Assembly: GCF_023806125.1 (NCBI RefSeq)
Contig: NZ_JAMSKT010000012.1
Span: forward strand, 1-64,000
Direction of reading: 5' to 3'
DNA: 64,000 nucleotides
Origin: Clostridium caldaquaticum
Lineage (GTDB): Bacteria; Bacillota; Clostridia; Clostridiales; Clostridiaceae
Both the position numbers and the translations under genes were made by a program. Positions 35,819 to 44,764 of this stretch are shown in pieces (position 1 is the first letter of the stretch; every line of letters begins with the position of its first letter). Under the pieces are notes generated by a model, which did not search any database, was not told where the DNA came from, and saw nothing but the letters and a program-made list of their open reading frames with translations.

Positions 35819-36820
35819 ATGAATATAGCAGACTACAAGGGTGTTTGGGTGCTTGCAGAACAAAGAAAAGGAAAACTACAAAAGGTATCACTGGAGCTTT
35901 TGGGTGAAGGAAAGAAAATTGCAGAAAAATTAGGAGTACCGCTTACAGCTGTATTGCTTGGATATAATGTTGAAGGACTTTCAAAAGAATTAGTAGCTTA
36001 TGGAGCAGATGAAGTTTTAGTTGCAGATAATGAATTGTTACAAAATTATACAACAGATGGATATACAAAAGTTATATGCGATCTTGTAAATGAAAGAAAA
36101 CCTGAAATATTTTTCATAGGAGCAACATTTATAGGAAGAGACTTAGGTCCAAGAGTTGCAGCAAGACTAAAAACAGGTTTGACAGCAGATTGTACTTCTC
36201 TTGATATAGATGAAGAAGGAAAATATCTTTTAGCTACAAGACCAGCTTTTGGAGGAAATCTAATGGCTACTATTGCCTGTACCGAACATAGACCGCAAAT
36301 GGCAACAGTAAGACCAGGAGTTTTCTTAAAATTTCCTAAAGATGAAAAAAGAACAGCAAAGGTTGAAACAGTTAAGATTGATTTGAAGCCTGAAGATATT
36401 AGGACAAAAGTAGTTGAAACAGTAAAAACTGCTAAAGATCTTGTTGATATCAGCGAAGCTGAGTTTATTGTATCTGGAGGAAGAGGAGTAGGAAATGCTG
36501 AAGGCTTCAAGCTTCTTCAGGAGCTTGCAGGTGTTTTAGGCGGAACTGTAGCTGGTTCAAGAGCAGCAGTTGATAAGGAATGGATAGATAAAAACTATCA
36601 AGTTGGACAAACAGGTAAAACTGTAAAGCCTAAAATATATGTAGCTTGTGGTATATCAGGAGCAATTCAGCACTTGGCAGGTATGCAGGATTCAGACTAC
36701 ATTATAGCTATTAATAAGGATGAGAATGCACCAATTATGAAAGTGGCTGATCTTGCAATAGTAGGAGATTTATATAAGGTTATTCCTGAAATGATTAAAC
36801 AATTAAAGGAACAACAATAA
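35819..36820 (+). CDS. etfA: electron transfer flavoprotein, alpha subunit
   Basis: The 333-residue EtfA has the FAD-binding C-terminal domain with [12 protein letters not shown] near residue 218, [10 protein letters not shown] near 242 and the [17 protein letters not shown] stretch near 275. With EtfB it shuttles electrons to Bcd. It has no N-terminal ferredoxin domain, so it is the short EtfA type. It sits in the sigma-54-controlled butyrate operon, 18 bases before hbd. Confidence 0.95.
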   Translation: MNIADYKGVWVLAEQRKGKLQKVSLELLGEGKKIAEKLGVPLTAVLLGYNVEGLSKELVAYGADEVLVADNELLQNYTTDGYTKVICDLVNERKPEIFFIGATFIGRDLGPRVAARLKTGLTADCTSLDIDEEGKYLLATRPAFGGNLMATIACTEHRPQMATVRPGVFLKFPKDEKRTAKVETVKIDLKPEDIRTKVVETVKTAKDLVDISEAEFIVSGGRGVGNAEGFKLLQELAGVLGGTVAGSRAAVDKEWIDKNYQVGQTGKTVKPKIYVACGISGAIQHLAGMQDSDYIIAINKDENAPIMKVADLAIVGDLYKVIPEMIKQLKEQQ

Positions 36821-36838
36821 AAGATTGGGGGTAAAGTT

Positions 36839-37684
36839 ATGAAAAAGATTTTTGTTATTGGAGCAGGAACTATGGGTTCAGGAATTGCTCAAGTTTTTGC
36901 GGTAAATGGCTATCAGGTTGTTGTAAGGGATATTAAGCAGGAATTTGTTGACAAAGGTTTAAATATGATAAAGAAAAATCTTTCAAAACTAGTTGAAAAA
37001 GGAAAGATGACGAAAGAAAATATGGAAACAGCTCTTTCTAACCTTACTGGTACAGTAGAACTTAATTTAGCTTCAGATGCAGATTTAGTTATTGAAGCTG
37101 CTGTAGAAAGAATGGAAATTAAAAAGCAGATATTCGCTGAACTTGATAAAATCTGCAATAGCGACTGTATCTTGGCTACAAATACTTCCTCACTTTCAAT
37201 AACAGAAGTTGCAACAGCAACTTCAAGGCCAGATAAAGTTATAGGAATGCACTTTTTTAACCCAGCTCCTGTAATGAAACTTGTTGAAATAATAAGAGGA
37301 ATAGCTACATCTCAGGAAACTTATGATAAAGTAAAGGAAGTTTCATTAGCTATTGGAAAAGAGCCCGTTGAAGTTGCAGAGGCTCCTGGATTTGTTGTAA
37401 ATAGAATATTAGTTCCAATGATAAATGAAGCTATCACTGTTTTAGCAGAAGGAACTGCCAGTGCCCAAGATATTGATAAGGCTATGAAGCTTGGAGCAAA
37501 TCATCCAATGGGACCACTTGCTCTCTCAGATTTTATAGGCAACGATGTAGTACTTGCTATAATGGAAGTGTTATATAAAGAAACAGGTGATTCAAAATAC
37601 AGACCATGTCCGCTGCTTAAAAAATATGTAAGAGCAGGCTGGCTTGGAAATAAATCAGGAAAGGGATTTATTGTAGGGCAGTAG
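36839..37684 (+). CDS. hbd: 3-hydroxybutyryl-CoA dehydrogenase
   Basis: The 281-residue protein is the classical clostridial Hbd: Rossmann motif [14 protein letters not shown] at residues 7-20, [11 protein letters not shown] near 115, and [17 protein letters not shown] near 136 with the catalytic His. It reduces acetoacetyl-CoA to (S)-3-hydroxybutyryl-CoA. It closes the operon and is followed by a strong terminator. The paralogue at 59663-60598 differs in the substrate region and probably acts on something else. Confidence 0.95.
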   Translation: MKKIFVIGAGTMGSGIAQVFAVNGYQVVVRDIKQEFVDKGLNMIKKNLSKLVEKGKMTKENMETALSNLTGTVELNLASDADLVIEAAVERMEIKKQIFAELDKICNSDCILATNTSSLSITEVATATSRPDKVIGMHFFNPAPVMKLVEIIRGIATSQETYDKVKEVSLAIGKEPVEVAEAPGFVVNRILVPMINEAITVLAEGTASAQDIDKAMKLGANHPMGPLALSDFIGNDVVLAIMEVLYKETGDSKYRPCPLLKKYVRAGWLGNKSGKGFIVGQ

Positions 37685-37687
37685 AAC

Positions 37688-37737
37688 TAATAATAAAAAC
37701 GTCAGGTGTTTTAAAATACCTGACGTTTTTATTATTA
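37688..37737 (+). terminator. strong terminator of the crt-hbd operon
   Basis: AAAAACGTCAGGT pairs with ACCTGACGTTTTT and the stem extends further through TAATAAT/ATTATTA; a perfect long hairpin. Confidence 0.9.
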
Positions 37738-37819
37738 GTTACTTCCAAATAAATTTAGATAAATGATTTGTGCAAAGTGCTTAAATAATTACCACAAATT
37801 CTCAATTTATTATAATGCT

Positions 37820-37861
37820 ATGATAGGTAAAATATACTATCATTTATAAATAACCGGTTAT
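37820..37861. promoter_or_regulatory. dyads before the GntP-type permease gene
   Basis: ATGATAG (37820-37826) faces CTATCAT (37837-37843), and ATAACCGGTTAT (37850-37861) is a perfect 12-bp palindrome. TATAAT at 37812-37817 could be the -10 element, so both dyads would lie just downstream of it, where a repressor could act. Confidence 0.4.
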
Positions 37862-37974
37862 ATTTATTTAAAGATATATTGAAACTTAATAGAAAGACAA
37901 AAGAAAACGTTATACATAATTATGTCATAGTAAATCAAAAGACTGAAAAAACTAATTTATTTGGGGGTAACGGT

Positions 37975-39318
37975 ATGGTATTATCTGTTTTGGGTGTTGT
38001 TTTAGCGTTTATTGCGTTGATATATCTAACTTATAAAGGTGCTCATCTCGCTTATGTAACCGTTTTAGCAGTTTTTATTATAATGATAACCAGTGGTATG
38101 CCTATAATTGATACTTGGACTAATAAAGCTATGTCTGGAGTTTCAAATATTGCAGGTACATTACTGCCATTATATTTAGCAGGTGCAATTTTTGGACGTA
38201 TTTTATCTGACAGCGGTGCAGCAGATTCTTTTGCTCAAGGTTTACTAAGTGCTACTACAAAAAGGGTCAGTCCTGCTACAGCACGATTATTTGGGGCTTT
38301 GATTATAATTGGTTTGGGGATTTTGATGGGGGTTGGAGGTGTAGATAACTTTGCAATTTTATTTACTGAAATAGCAATAGCGGCAAGTATTATGAAAACT
38401 GTAAATATACCAAGAAGATTTCTTCCAGTGTTAATAATGCTCGGAACTACAACTTGTGCTTTGCTGCCGGGTGCTCCTAGTATGATAAATATTATTGTGG
38501 CTCCTATTGTTGGTTCAACTCCAACTGCAGCTCCTATTCCTGCATTAGCAGGTGCTGTTATAATGCTTTCATTATCTGTATTTAGTCTTTCAAAGCTGTG
38601 GGAAAAAGATGTGGCAAGTGGAATAAATTTTGAGTATGGTCCTCTAAAACCAGCCAGGTTTGATGAAAAACATCTGCCGCCGCCATATTTGCTTCCTATT
38701 CCTGTTATTATAATTTTTGCTGCTTATAATTTACTTAAGCTGCCAGCTTTCTTTTCGCTGCTTATAGGACTAGTAATTTCTATAATTCTTTTCTTTAACT
38801 ATTTACCAATTGAAGAAGGAGAAAGTAACAAACTTATTGCAAAATTCAGGGCTTTGCTTAATGCCATGAACTATGGAACTGAAATTGCTGGTATGGGTGC
38901 AATTATAGTTTTGACTCTTATTATAGGTTTTGTAGTTGGAGAAACTCAGGCTTTCAAAGGTTTAGTTACTTTATGCAGCAACATAAAAGGACCTGCGTTA
39001 ATAGTATTTGCAGTGGCAGCTGTATTAATAGTTGGTATATCAGCTTCCATGTCTGGATTAATTATAACTGCCAATGTTGCAAAAGAATTATTTATACCAG
39101 TTTTAGGAATAAGTGCAGGTGCGGCACATCGTATCATTGGAGCTTCATCAACAGTACTTGATTCACTGCCTTTTGGAACAATGGTTGTAATGCTTTTAAT
39201 TCTTACAGGTATTAAACATAAGGAAGGTTATCCACCAATTTTTATTGCAACAGTAGCATATACTTTTCTCGGATTAGTAGTTACAACTATTTTATGTATG
39301 ATTCCAGGATTAGCTTAA
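37975..39318 (+). CDS. GntP-family carboxylate permease
   Basis: The 447-residue protein has about twelve to fourteen membrane helices and fits the GntP gluconate/hydroxy-acid:H+ symporter family (GAIFGRILSDSGAADSFA near residue 65; GASSTVLDSLPFGTMVV near 385). I start it at the ATG at 37975, with a GGGGG site; the longer frame from TTG 37879 lacks one. It follows the butyrate operon but has its own promoter region. The substrate is probably a hydroxy or keto acid such as 3-hydroxybutyrate or acetoacetate, inferred only from family and position. Confidence 0.85.
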   Translation: MVLSVLGVVLAFIALIYLTYKGAHLAYVTVLAVFIIMITSGMPIIDTWTNKAMSGVSNIAGTLLPLYLAGAIFGRILSDSGAADSFAQGLLSATTKRVSPATARLFGALIIIGLGILMGVGGVDNFAILFTEIAIAASIMKTVNIPRRFLPVLIMLGTTTCALLPGAPSMINIIVAPIVGSTPTAAPIPALAGAVIMLSLSVFSLSKLWEKDVASGINFEYGPLKPARFDEKHLPPPYLLPIPVIIIFAAYNLLKLPAFFSLLIGLVISIILFFNYLPIEEGESNKLIAKFRALLNAMNYGTEIAGMGAIIVLTLIIGFVVGETQAFKGLVTLCSNIKGPALIVFAVAAVLIVGISASMSGLIITANVAKELFIPVLGISAGAAHRIIGASSTVLDSLPFGTMVVMLLILTGIKHKEGYPPIFIATVAYTFLGLVVTTILCMIPGLA

Positions 39319-39328
39319 TATAGATATA

Positions 39329-39402
39329 AATAAAAGTATCTCCTTGTTAATTGATGAGGGCATTATAAGGTAGCCCTACTGATATTAACAAGGAGTTTAC
39401 TT
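39329..39402 (+). terminator. branched terminator after the GntP-type gene
   Basis: CTCCTTGTTAAT pairs with ATTAACAAGGAG, enclosing a second stem (AGGGC/GCCCT), followed by ACTTTTT. Confidence 0.7.
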
Positions 39403-39496
39403 TTTACCTAATAAAAATTGTAACTAATAGTTCCATACATTAGATTAATTGCTAATCATTTTTAAATATTTTAAAAGTACTATCGAATTTACCTAT

Positions 39497-39523
39497 TAAT
39501 TTAGTTTATAAATGGTTCGATAT
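39497..39523 (+). promoter_or_regulatory. possible sigma-D (motility) promoter before the chemoreceptor gene
   Basis: TAAT at 39497-39500, 15 bases, then TTCGATAT at 39516-39523 resembles the TAAA-N15-GCCGATAT consensus used for flagellar and chemotaxis genes. Confidence 0.4.
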
Positions 39524-39565
39524 ATATAATGAAAGTCGAAATAAGTAGAAAGGTGGCATGTTATC

Positions 39566-41566
39566 TTGAGAAAAAGATTTAAAATTAGAAGTATTAAGTT
39601 AAAACTTATTATTATTTTGTTATTGCTTTGTATTGTACCTTTAGTTTTATCGGGTTTTTATACTTATAAAAAGACTAGTGATCTATTAACTCAGGAATTC
39701 GAAGCATCTACTAAAGCAACTTTGCAGGAAGTTAACCGTGGCTTGGATAATTACTTTGCAGGTTATGAGGCAATTTTAAATTTATTATCTTCAAATTCTG
39801 TTATTCAGAATTTAAATTTAAGTTCAGGAGATAATGAGGACGTACTAAAGCTTTTTAGTGATGCATTAAATAGCAGAACCAGTATTTCTCAAGTATATAT
39901 AGGCATGCCAAACAAGGAGTTTCTGATTTGGCCGGTAACAAAAATGGCTAATGATTTTGATCCTACTGCTAGACCATGGTATATAAATGCTATGAATAAA
40001 AAAGGAAAAATAACTTATACAGATCCATATAAAAGTGCAGTAGACGGTAAAATAATTGTATCCATTTCCAGAACTGTAGAAAGGGATGGGAATGTAGTTG
40101 CTGTTATTTCTATGAATGTGGATCTTGAAGCAATGTCAAAGGAATTATCGTCAATTACTATTGGTAAAGATGGATATTTGTTTGTATCTGATTCTAAAGG
40201 TATAATGATAGCTCATCCAGATAAATCACTAATAGGTAGTGATATTGTAACAACTGTTTCCTATTGGGAAAGAGCAAAAGTTCAAAATAGTGGTTTTGAA
40301 ACTTATAAATATAAGGGAGAAGATAAATTTATAAGTTATACAACAAACGCAAAAACCTCATGGAAGATTATGGCTTCACAACCTATAGAGGAATTATTAT
40401 CAAAAACCAAGATTATTATAAATACAAATGTTCAAATTGTATTAATTATCGGAATTATAGCTGCAATCATTGCGTTGTTAGTGAGCAGAGGTATTACATC
40501 TAAAATAATTACACTGAAAAATGTTTTTGAAAAGGCTTCTGAAGGGGATCTAACTGTTAAGGTAAATATAAGCTCAAAGGACGAATTTGAAGAATTAGGA
40601 AATCATTTTAATCTAATGATAAAAAGAATAGGTATGCTAATATTAAATGTAAAGGCATCTTCGGAGGTGATTAACAAGACGTCTGATTCTATAAATTCGA
40701 TGGCTAAGGAAACAAGTACAGCAATAAATGAAGTTTCGATAACTATTGACCAAGTTGCTCAGGGAGCTTCAGAGAATGCACAGGATGTACAGGCAAGTGT
40801 TGAAGCAGTAAGTAATTTAGCTAGTAAGATAGAGGAGATAAGCCGTTTTACTAACGAAATGATTCATGTTTCACAAAATTCGAACAAGCTTAGTGAAGAA
40901 GGACTTAAGGTCATGAATGTCTTGACAGATAAAACTGAAAGAAACAATAAGGCTTCAGAAGTAGTAGCTTCTGTTGTGTCAGAAATGCATATAGAAACAA
41001 GTAAAATTTCTGTAATAACTGATACAATAAATCAAATAGCAGCTCAGACAAATTTATTGGCATTAAATGCAGCCATTGAAGCAGCAAGAGCCGGTGAGGC
41101 TGGAAGAGGATTTTCTGTTGTAGCTGATGAAATAAGAAAGCTTGCAGAGCAGGCTACATCAGCAACAGGACAAATTCAGGAATTAATTGAAGGGATTAAA
41201 AATAAGGTAAGTTCTGCAGTAGTCTCTATGGAGGAGTCCAGAATAATACTGGGAGAGCAAAGCCATGTAGTTGATGAAACAAGAGATATATTTAATAAGA
41301 TACTTCAATCAATTAAAGAGATTGTGAAAGAAATTGAGCTTATACAGAAAGCAACAATAGAAACTAATGAAGGTAAATCCGAAATAGTTAATAGAATGCA
41401 TAATATGTCAGCAGTATCACAACAATCTTCTGCCAGTGCAGAAGAAGTAGCTGCTACTGCAGAGGAAATTGCAGCTACAATGGACGAGTTTGCAAATTCT
41501 GCAGCTGAATTAACAGAATTGTCCTTAAAACTTGAGGAGCAAGTTAATAAGTTTAAATTACAGTAA
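39566..41566 (+). CDS. membrane methyl-accepting chemotaxis protein with dCACHE sensor
   Basis: The 666-residue chemoreceptor has a membrane helix at residues 12-32, an extracellular double-CACHE domain (about 35-285; [22 protein letters not shown] near 135, partly quoted), a second helix near 290-310, HAMP and a long signalling coiled coil. The hairpin tip [20 protein letters not shown] is near residue 495. dCACHE domains bind amino acids, carboxylates or other small ligands. The start is TTG with AAAGGTGG; an ATG at 39559 is out of frame. It stands between the GntP-type permease and the fructan locus; the ligand is unknown. Confidence 0.93.
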   Translation: MRKRFKIRSIKLKLIIILLLLCIVPLVLSGFYTYKKTSDLLTQEFEASTKATLQEVNRGLDNYFAGYEAILNLLSSNSVIQNLNLSSGDNEDVLKLFSDALNSRTSISQVYIGMPNKEFLIWPVTKMANDFDPTARPWYINAMNKKGKITYTDPYKSAVDGKIIVSISRTVERDGNVVAVISMNVDLEAMSKELSSITIGKDGYLFVSDSKGIMIAHPDKSLIGSDIVTTVSYWERAKVQNSGFETYKYKGEDKFISYTTNAKTSWKIMASQPIEELLSKTKIIINTNVQIVLIIGIIAAIIALLVSRGITSKIITLKNVFEKASEGDLTVKVNISSKDEFEELGNHFNLMIKRIGMLILNVKASSEVINKTSDSINSMAKETSTAINEVSITIDQVAQGASENAQDVQASVEAVSNLASKIEEISRFTNEMIHVSQNSNKLSEEGLKVMNVLTDKTERNNKASEVVASVVSEMHIETSKISVITDTINQIAAQTNLLALNAAIEAARAGEAGRGFSVVADEIRKLAEQATSATGQIQELIEGIKNKVSSAVVSMEESRIILGEQSHVVDETRDIFNKILQSIKEIVKEIELIQKATIETNEGKSEIVNRMHNMSAVSQQSSASAEEVAATAEEIAATMDEFANSAAELTELSLKLEEQVNKFKLQ

Positions 41567-41596
41567 AGTAAAATTAGTTAGAAATAATAAATATAT

Positions 41597-41640
41597 AAAA
41601 AGGGCAGTGATATTAGCTGCCCTTTTGACTTTGTTTTTTA
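41597..41640 (+). terminator. terminator of the chemoreceptor gene
   Basis: AAAAGGGCAG pairs with CTGCCCTTTT and is followed by a T-rich run. Confidence 0.8.
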
Positions 41641-41691
41641 ATTTGAATAATAGAAGAGTTAGTAAAAGTTGATGTAAATATAAATACCTTA

Positions 41692-41738
41692 TTGACAAAC
41701 AACTAAATTAGTTATACAATATAGTTAATCGATTGCGT
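41692..41738 (+). promoter_or_regulatory. promoter and operator of the LacI-type regulator gene
   Basis: TTGACA (41692-41697), 17 bases, TACAAT (41715-41720) is a good sigma-A promoter. AGTTAATCGATTGCGT at 41723-41738 is a one-sided version of the perfect operator found at 42798 and 44717 and sits on the start site, which suggests autorepression. A cre-like sequence with two mismatches follows at 41736-41749. Confidence 0.65.
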
Positions 41739-41775
41739 AAGCGTTTTTATACATAAGGCTAAGTGAGGTGGGAAA

Positions 41776-42777
41776 ATGGCAGCTAGTATGAAGGATGTTG
41801 CTAAACAAGCTGACGTGTCTACTGCTACAGTATCTCATGTCATAAATAATACAAGATATGTTTCTGATGAGGTAAGACAAAGAGTAATACAAGCAATGAA
41901 AGAACTCGATTATCGTCCTAATTCTATTGCTCGAAGCCTTAGAAGCCAAAAATCAAATACCATAGCACTTATTGTTCCTATATTAACAGAAGATACATCA
42001 AGTTTTTTCTTTATGTCCGTTGCTCAGGGAATTGAAAGAGTTTTAAAAAAGAATGGATACAATCTTATTTTGAGCAACTCAAATGAAAGACTTGAAGATG
42101 AAAAGGAACAGATAAAGGTTTTTAATTCCCAACTTATAGACGGTTTAATCATTGCTCCAACTGCTGAAGAGCATAGTTATCTAAATGAGGTACTTAGCGG
42201 CAATTATCCAGTGGTTTTTATAGACAGAAGACCTAAAGGTGTTGATGGGGATTGTGTATTATCTGATGGCTACAAAGGTACCTATGAAGCTATAAAAACT
42301 ATGATTCTAAAAGGACATAAGAGAATAGGTTTCATTACAGGACCATTAGGAATAACTACTAGTGATGAGAGATTTGAAGGTTACAAGAGAGCAATTGTAG
42401 ACAATAACTTAGAGATAGAATTTTCTTTAATAAAAGAAGCAGAAGCTACTCACAAAAATGGATATATTCTTGCAAAGCAATTGTTAGATGAAGAAAAGGT
42501 CACAGCTATTTTTGTAGCAAATAATGTTATGACTATAGGTATGTTAAACTATTTACAGGAGGCTAATTTAAAAATTCCTGAAGATGTTGCTGTAATTGGT
42601 TTTGATGACTATGAGTGGACAAGGATAATTACTCCGCCGCTTTCAGTTGTAAAACAGTTTCCTTTTGAGTTAGGAGAAAAAGCTGCTGAAATTTTGCTTG
42701 ATAGAATCAACAATGGAAAAGGTCAGTATAAGGAATATAGATTGCCAACAAGTTTAGTTCTTAGAAAATCTTGCTAA
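41776..42777 (+). CDS. LacI-family regulator of the fructan locus
   Basis: The 333-residue protein has the LacI headpiece (MKDVAKQADVSTATVSHVIN near residues 4-23, hinge helix RPNSIARSLR near 51) and a sugar-binding core. It is the first gene of a locus for an Lpl-type oligosaccharide importer, two GH32 enzymes and fructokinase, so it probably responds to fructose, sucrose or a fructo-oligosaccharide. A 16-bp palindrome, AGTTAATCGATTAACT, occurs before the importer permease and the binding-protein gene and in part before this gene, and is the likely operator. A GAGGTGGG site precedes the ATG. Confidence 0.92.
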   Translation: MAASMKDVAKQADVSTATVSHVINNTRYVSDEVRQRVIQAMKELDYRPNSIARSLRSQKSNTIALIVPILTEDTSSFFFMSVAQGIERVLKKNGYNLILSNSNERLEDEKEQIKVFNSQLIDGLIIAPTAEEHSYLNEVLSGNYPVVFIDRRPKGVDGDCVLSDGYKGTYEAIKTMILKGHKRIGFITGPLGITTSDERFEGYKRAIVDNNLEIEFSLIKEAEATHKNGYILAKQLLDEEKVTAIFVANNVMTIGMLNYLQEANLKIPEDVAVIGFDDYEWTRIITPPLSVVKQFPFELGEKAAEILLDRINNGKGQYKEYRLPTSLVLRKSC

Positions 42778-42797
42778 GAACTAAATTAAAGATAGTT

Positions 42798-42813
42798 AGT
42801 TAATCGATTAACT
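42798..42813. promoter_or_regulatory. LacI-type operator before the permease operon
   Basis: AGTTAATCGATTAACT is a perfect 16-bp palindrome centred on CG, as is usual for LacI-family operators, 32 bases before the permease start. Confidence 0.75.
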
Positions 42814-42844
42814 GATAATTAAATGAGATAAGGGGGATAAGTAA

Positions 42845-43795
42845 TTGAACAATATAAACTTTAATTTAGAAAAAAAATTAAAACCAAGCAAAATAACTGT
42901 TATTGGAAAGATGAAGAGAAGCTGGCAACTTTATTTATTGATATTACCTACATTTGTTTATTTTATAGTTTTTAAGTATATACCAATGTATGGAATTCTA
43001 ATGGCTTTTAAGGATTTTATGCCTTCTAAAGGTATAATAGGTAGCCCTTGGGTTGGATTTAAACATTTTAATAGATTTTTCAATTCCTTTCAATTTGTCA
43101 CCCTAATAAAAAATACGGTGAGCTTAAGTGTTATTCAAATGGTAGTAACCTTTCCAATACCAATAATTATAGCCCTTATGCTTAATCAATTAACAAGGGA
43201 AAAAGTGAAAAAATTTATTCAGACAGTTATATATGCACCGTATTTTATTTCAACAGTAGTTCTTGTTGGAATGATGCAAATATTCTTATCACCATCAAGT
43301 GGCTTTATTAATAAAATCATTCAAGCACTTGGAGGAGAAGCAGTATATTTCTTCTCATCGCCTGAATGGTTTCAGCCTTTATACGTTTTGTCAAGTATTT
43401 GGCAGGGTACAGGCTGGGCTACAGTAATTTATATGGCTGCACTTGCTGGAGTGGATCCACAGCTTCATGAAGCAGCAATTGTAGATGGAGCTAGCAAGCT
43501 TAGAAGAATTTTTACAGTAGACGTTCCTGCTATAATGCCGGTTATTATAATTCAACTCGTTCTATCAATAGGTAATGTTATGAATGTGGGGTTTGAAAAA
43601 GCTTTTTTAATGCAAACTTCATTAAATTTAGATACATCCGAAATTATTCCTACATATATTTATAAGATAGGACTTCAGCAATCTCAGTATTCTTTCTCGA
43701 CAGCAGTTGGACTTTTTAATGCAGTAATAAATCTTGTATTACTCATATCAGTTAATCAGATAGTTAAAAAATTTAGTGAAACCAGTCTGTGGTAA
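42845..43795 (+). CDS. oligosaccharide ABC importer permease (LplB type)
   Basis: The 316-residue protein has six membrane helices and the permease EAA loop (HEAAIVDGASKLRRIFTVDV near residue 215). Together with QLYLLILPTFVYFIVFKYIPMYG near the N-terminus this identifies the LplB/YtcP-type CUT1 permeases. It pairs with the next gene as a heterodimer and with the binding protein at 44765. No ATPase is in the locus, so a shared MsmX-like ATPase elsewhere is expected, as is usual for this family. The start appears to be TTG with an AGGGGGAT site. Confidence 0.88.
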   Translation: MNNINFNLEKKLKPSKITVIGKMKRSWQLYLLILPTFVYFIVFKYIPMYGILMAFKDFMPSKGIIGSPWVGFKHFNRFFNSFQFVTLIKNTVSLSVIQMVVTFPIPIIIALMLNQLTREKVKKFIQTVIYAPYFISTVVLVGMMQIFLSPSSGFINKIIQALGGEAVYFFSSPEWFQPLYVLSSIWQGTGWATVIYMAALAGVDPQLHEAAIVDGASKLRRIFTVDVPAIMPVIIIQLVLSIGNVMNVGFEKAFLMQTSLNLDTSEIIPTYIYKIGLQQSQYSFSTAVGLFNAVINLVLLISVNQIVKKFSETSLW

Positions 43796-43810
43796 AGGAG
43801 TTGATAGTTT

Positions 43811-44701
43811 ATGTTTAATAAGAGAAAGTCAAAAGAAGATATAATATTTGACATAATAAATTATTCTGTGCTTGGAATTGTCTGTGTAGCAGTTTTGTAT
43901 CCTCTATATTTTATGATAATAGCTTCCTTTAGTGATCCAAATCTTGTTGCATTAGGTAAAGTATGGGCTTATCCTAAAAAAATTACTATTGAAGGTTATA
44001 GTAGAATATTTAATGATAATTCTATATGGACAGGATATAAAAATTCACTCCTATATGCTGGATTAGGTGCAGTTGTCAGTGTTACAATGACGATAACAGG
44101 AGCTTATCCGTTATCTAGAAAGGATTTTTATGGAAGAAATTTTTTTATGGTAGTATTTTTATTTACAATGTTCTTTGGTGGAGGTCTTATACCAACATAT
44201 TTATTAGTTAAGAATTTGCATATGACCAATACAATATGGGCTATGGTAATACCTGGTGCAGTATCAGTGTGGAATTTAATTATAACAAGAACCTTCTTTC
44301 AAACTAGTATACCAGAAGACCTTAGAGAAGCAGCTTCTATAGATGGGTGTTCAGATTTAAACTTCTTTACAAAGATTGTACTTCCTTTATCAAAACCGAT
44401 AATAGCTGTTATAGCTTTATATACAATTGTAGGTCAATGGAATGGATTCTTTGATGCATTAATTTACTTGGGCAAAGAAAAAATGTATCCATTGCAGTTA
44501 ATACTTAGAAATATATTAATTCAAGCTGAACCACAAAAGGGAATGTTAATAGATATTGAAACGCTTATGGCAAAACAAAGGGCAAAGGAACTTATAAAAT
44601 ATGGAGTAATTATAGTATCTTCAGTTCCATTGCTCACAATATATCCATTTATACAAAAATATTTTGTAAAGGGGGTTATGATTGGTTCAATAAAAGGGTA
44701 A
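43811..44701 (+). CDS. oligosaccharide ABC importer permease (YtcP/LplC type)
   Basis: The 296-residue protein has six membrane helices and the EAA loop REAASIDGCSDLNFFTKIVL near residue 175. It is the second permease of the fructan-type importer, 15 bases after the first, with AAAGGAG. The C-terminal KGVMIGSIKG ending is typical of the LplC/YtcP group. It is followed by the 20-bp operator copy and the binding-protein gene. Confidence 0.88.
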   Translation: MFNKRKSKEDIIFDIINYSVLGIVCVAVLYPLYFMIIASFSDPNLVALGKVWAYPKKITIEGYSRIFNDNSIWTGYKNSLLYAGLGAVVSVTMTITGAYPLSRKDFYGRNFFMVVFLFTMFFGGGLIPTYLLVKNLHMTNTIWAMVIPGAVSVWNLIITRTFFQTSIPEDLREAASIDGCSDLNFFTKIVLPLSKPIIAVIALYTIVGQWNGFFDALIYLGKEKMYPLQLILRNILIQAEPQKGMLIDIETLMAKQRAKELIKYGVIIVSSVPLLTIYPFIQKYFVKGVMIGSIKG

Positions 44702-44716
44702 TAACAAATTCCAACT

Positions 44717-44736
44717 TTAGTTAATCGATTAACTAA
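44717..44736. promoter_or_regulatory. LacI-type operator before the binding-protein gene
   Basis: TTAGTTAATCGATTAACTAA is a perfect 20-bp palindrome containing the same core as at 42798, 28 bases before the binding-protein start. Confidence 0.75.
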
Positions 44737-44764
44737 TATGTAAACATTTATAGGGGGAAATTAT

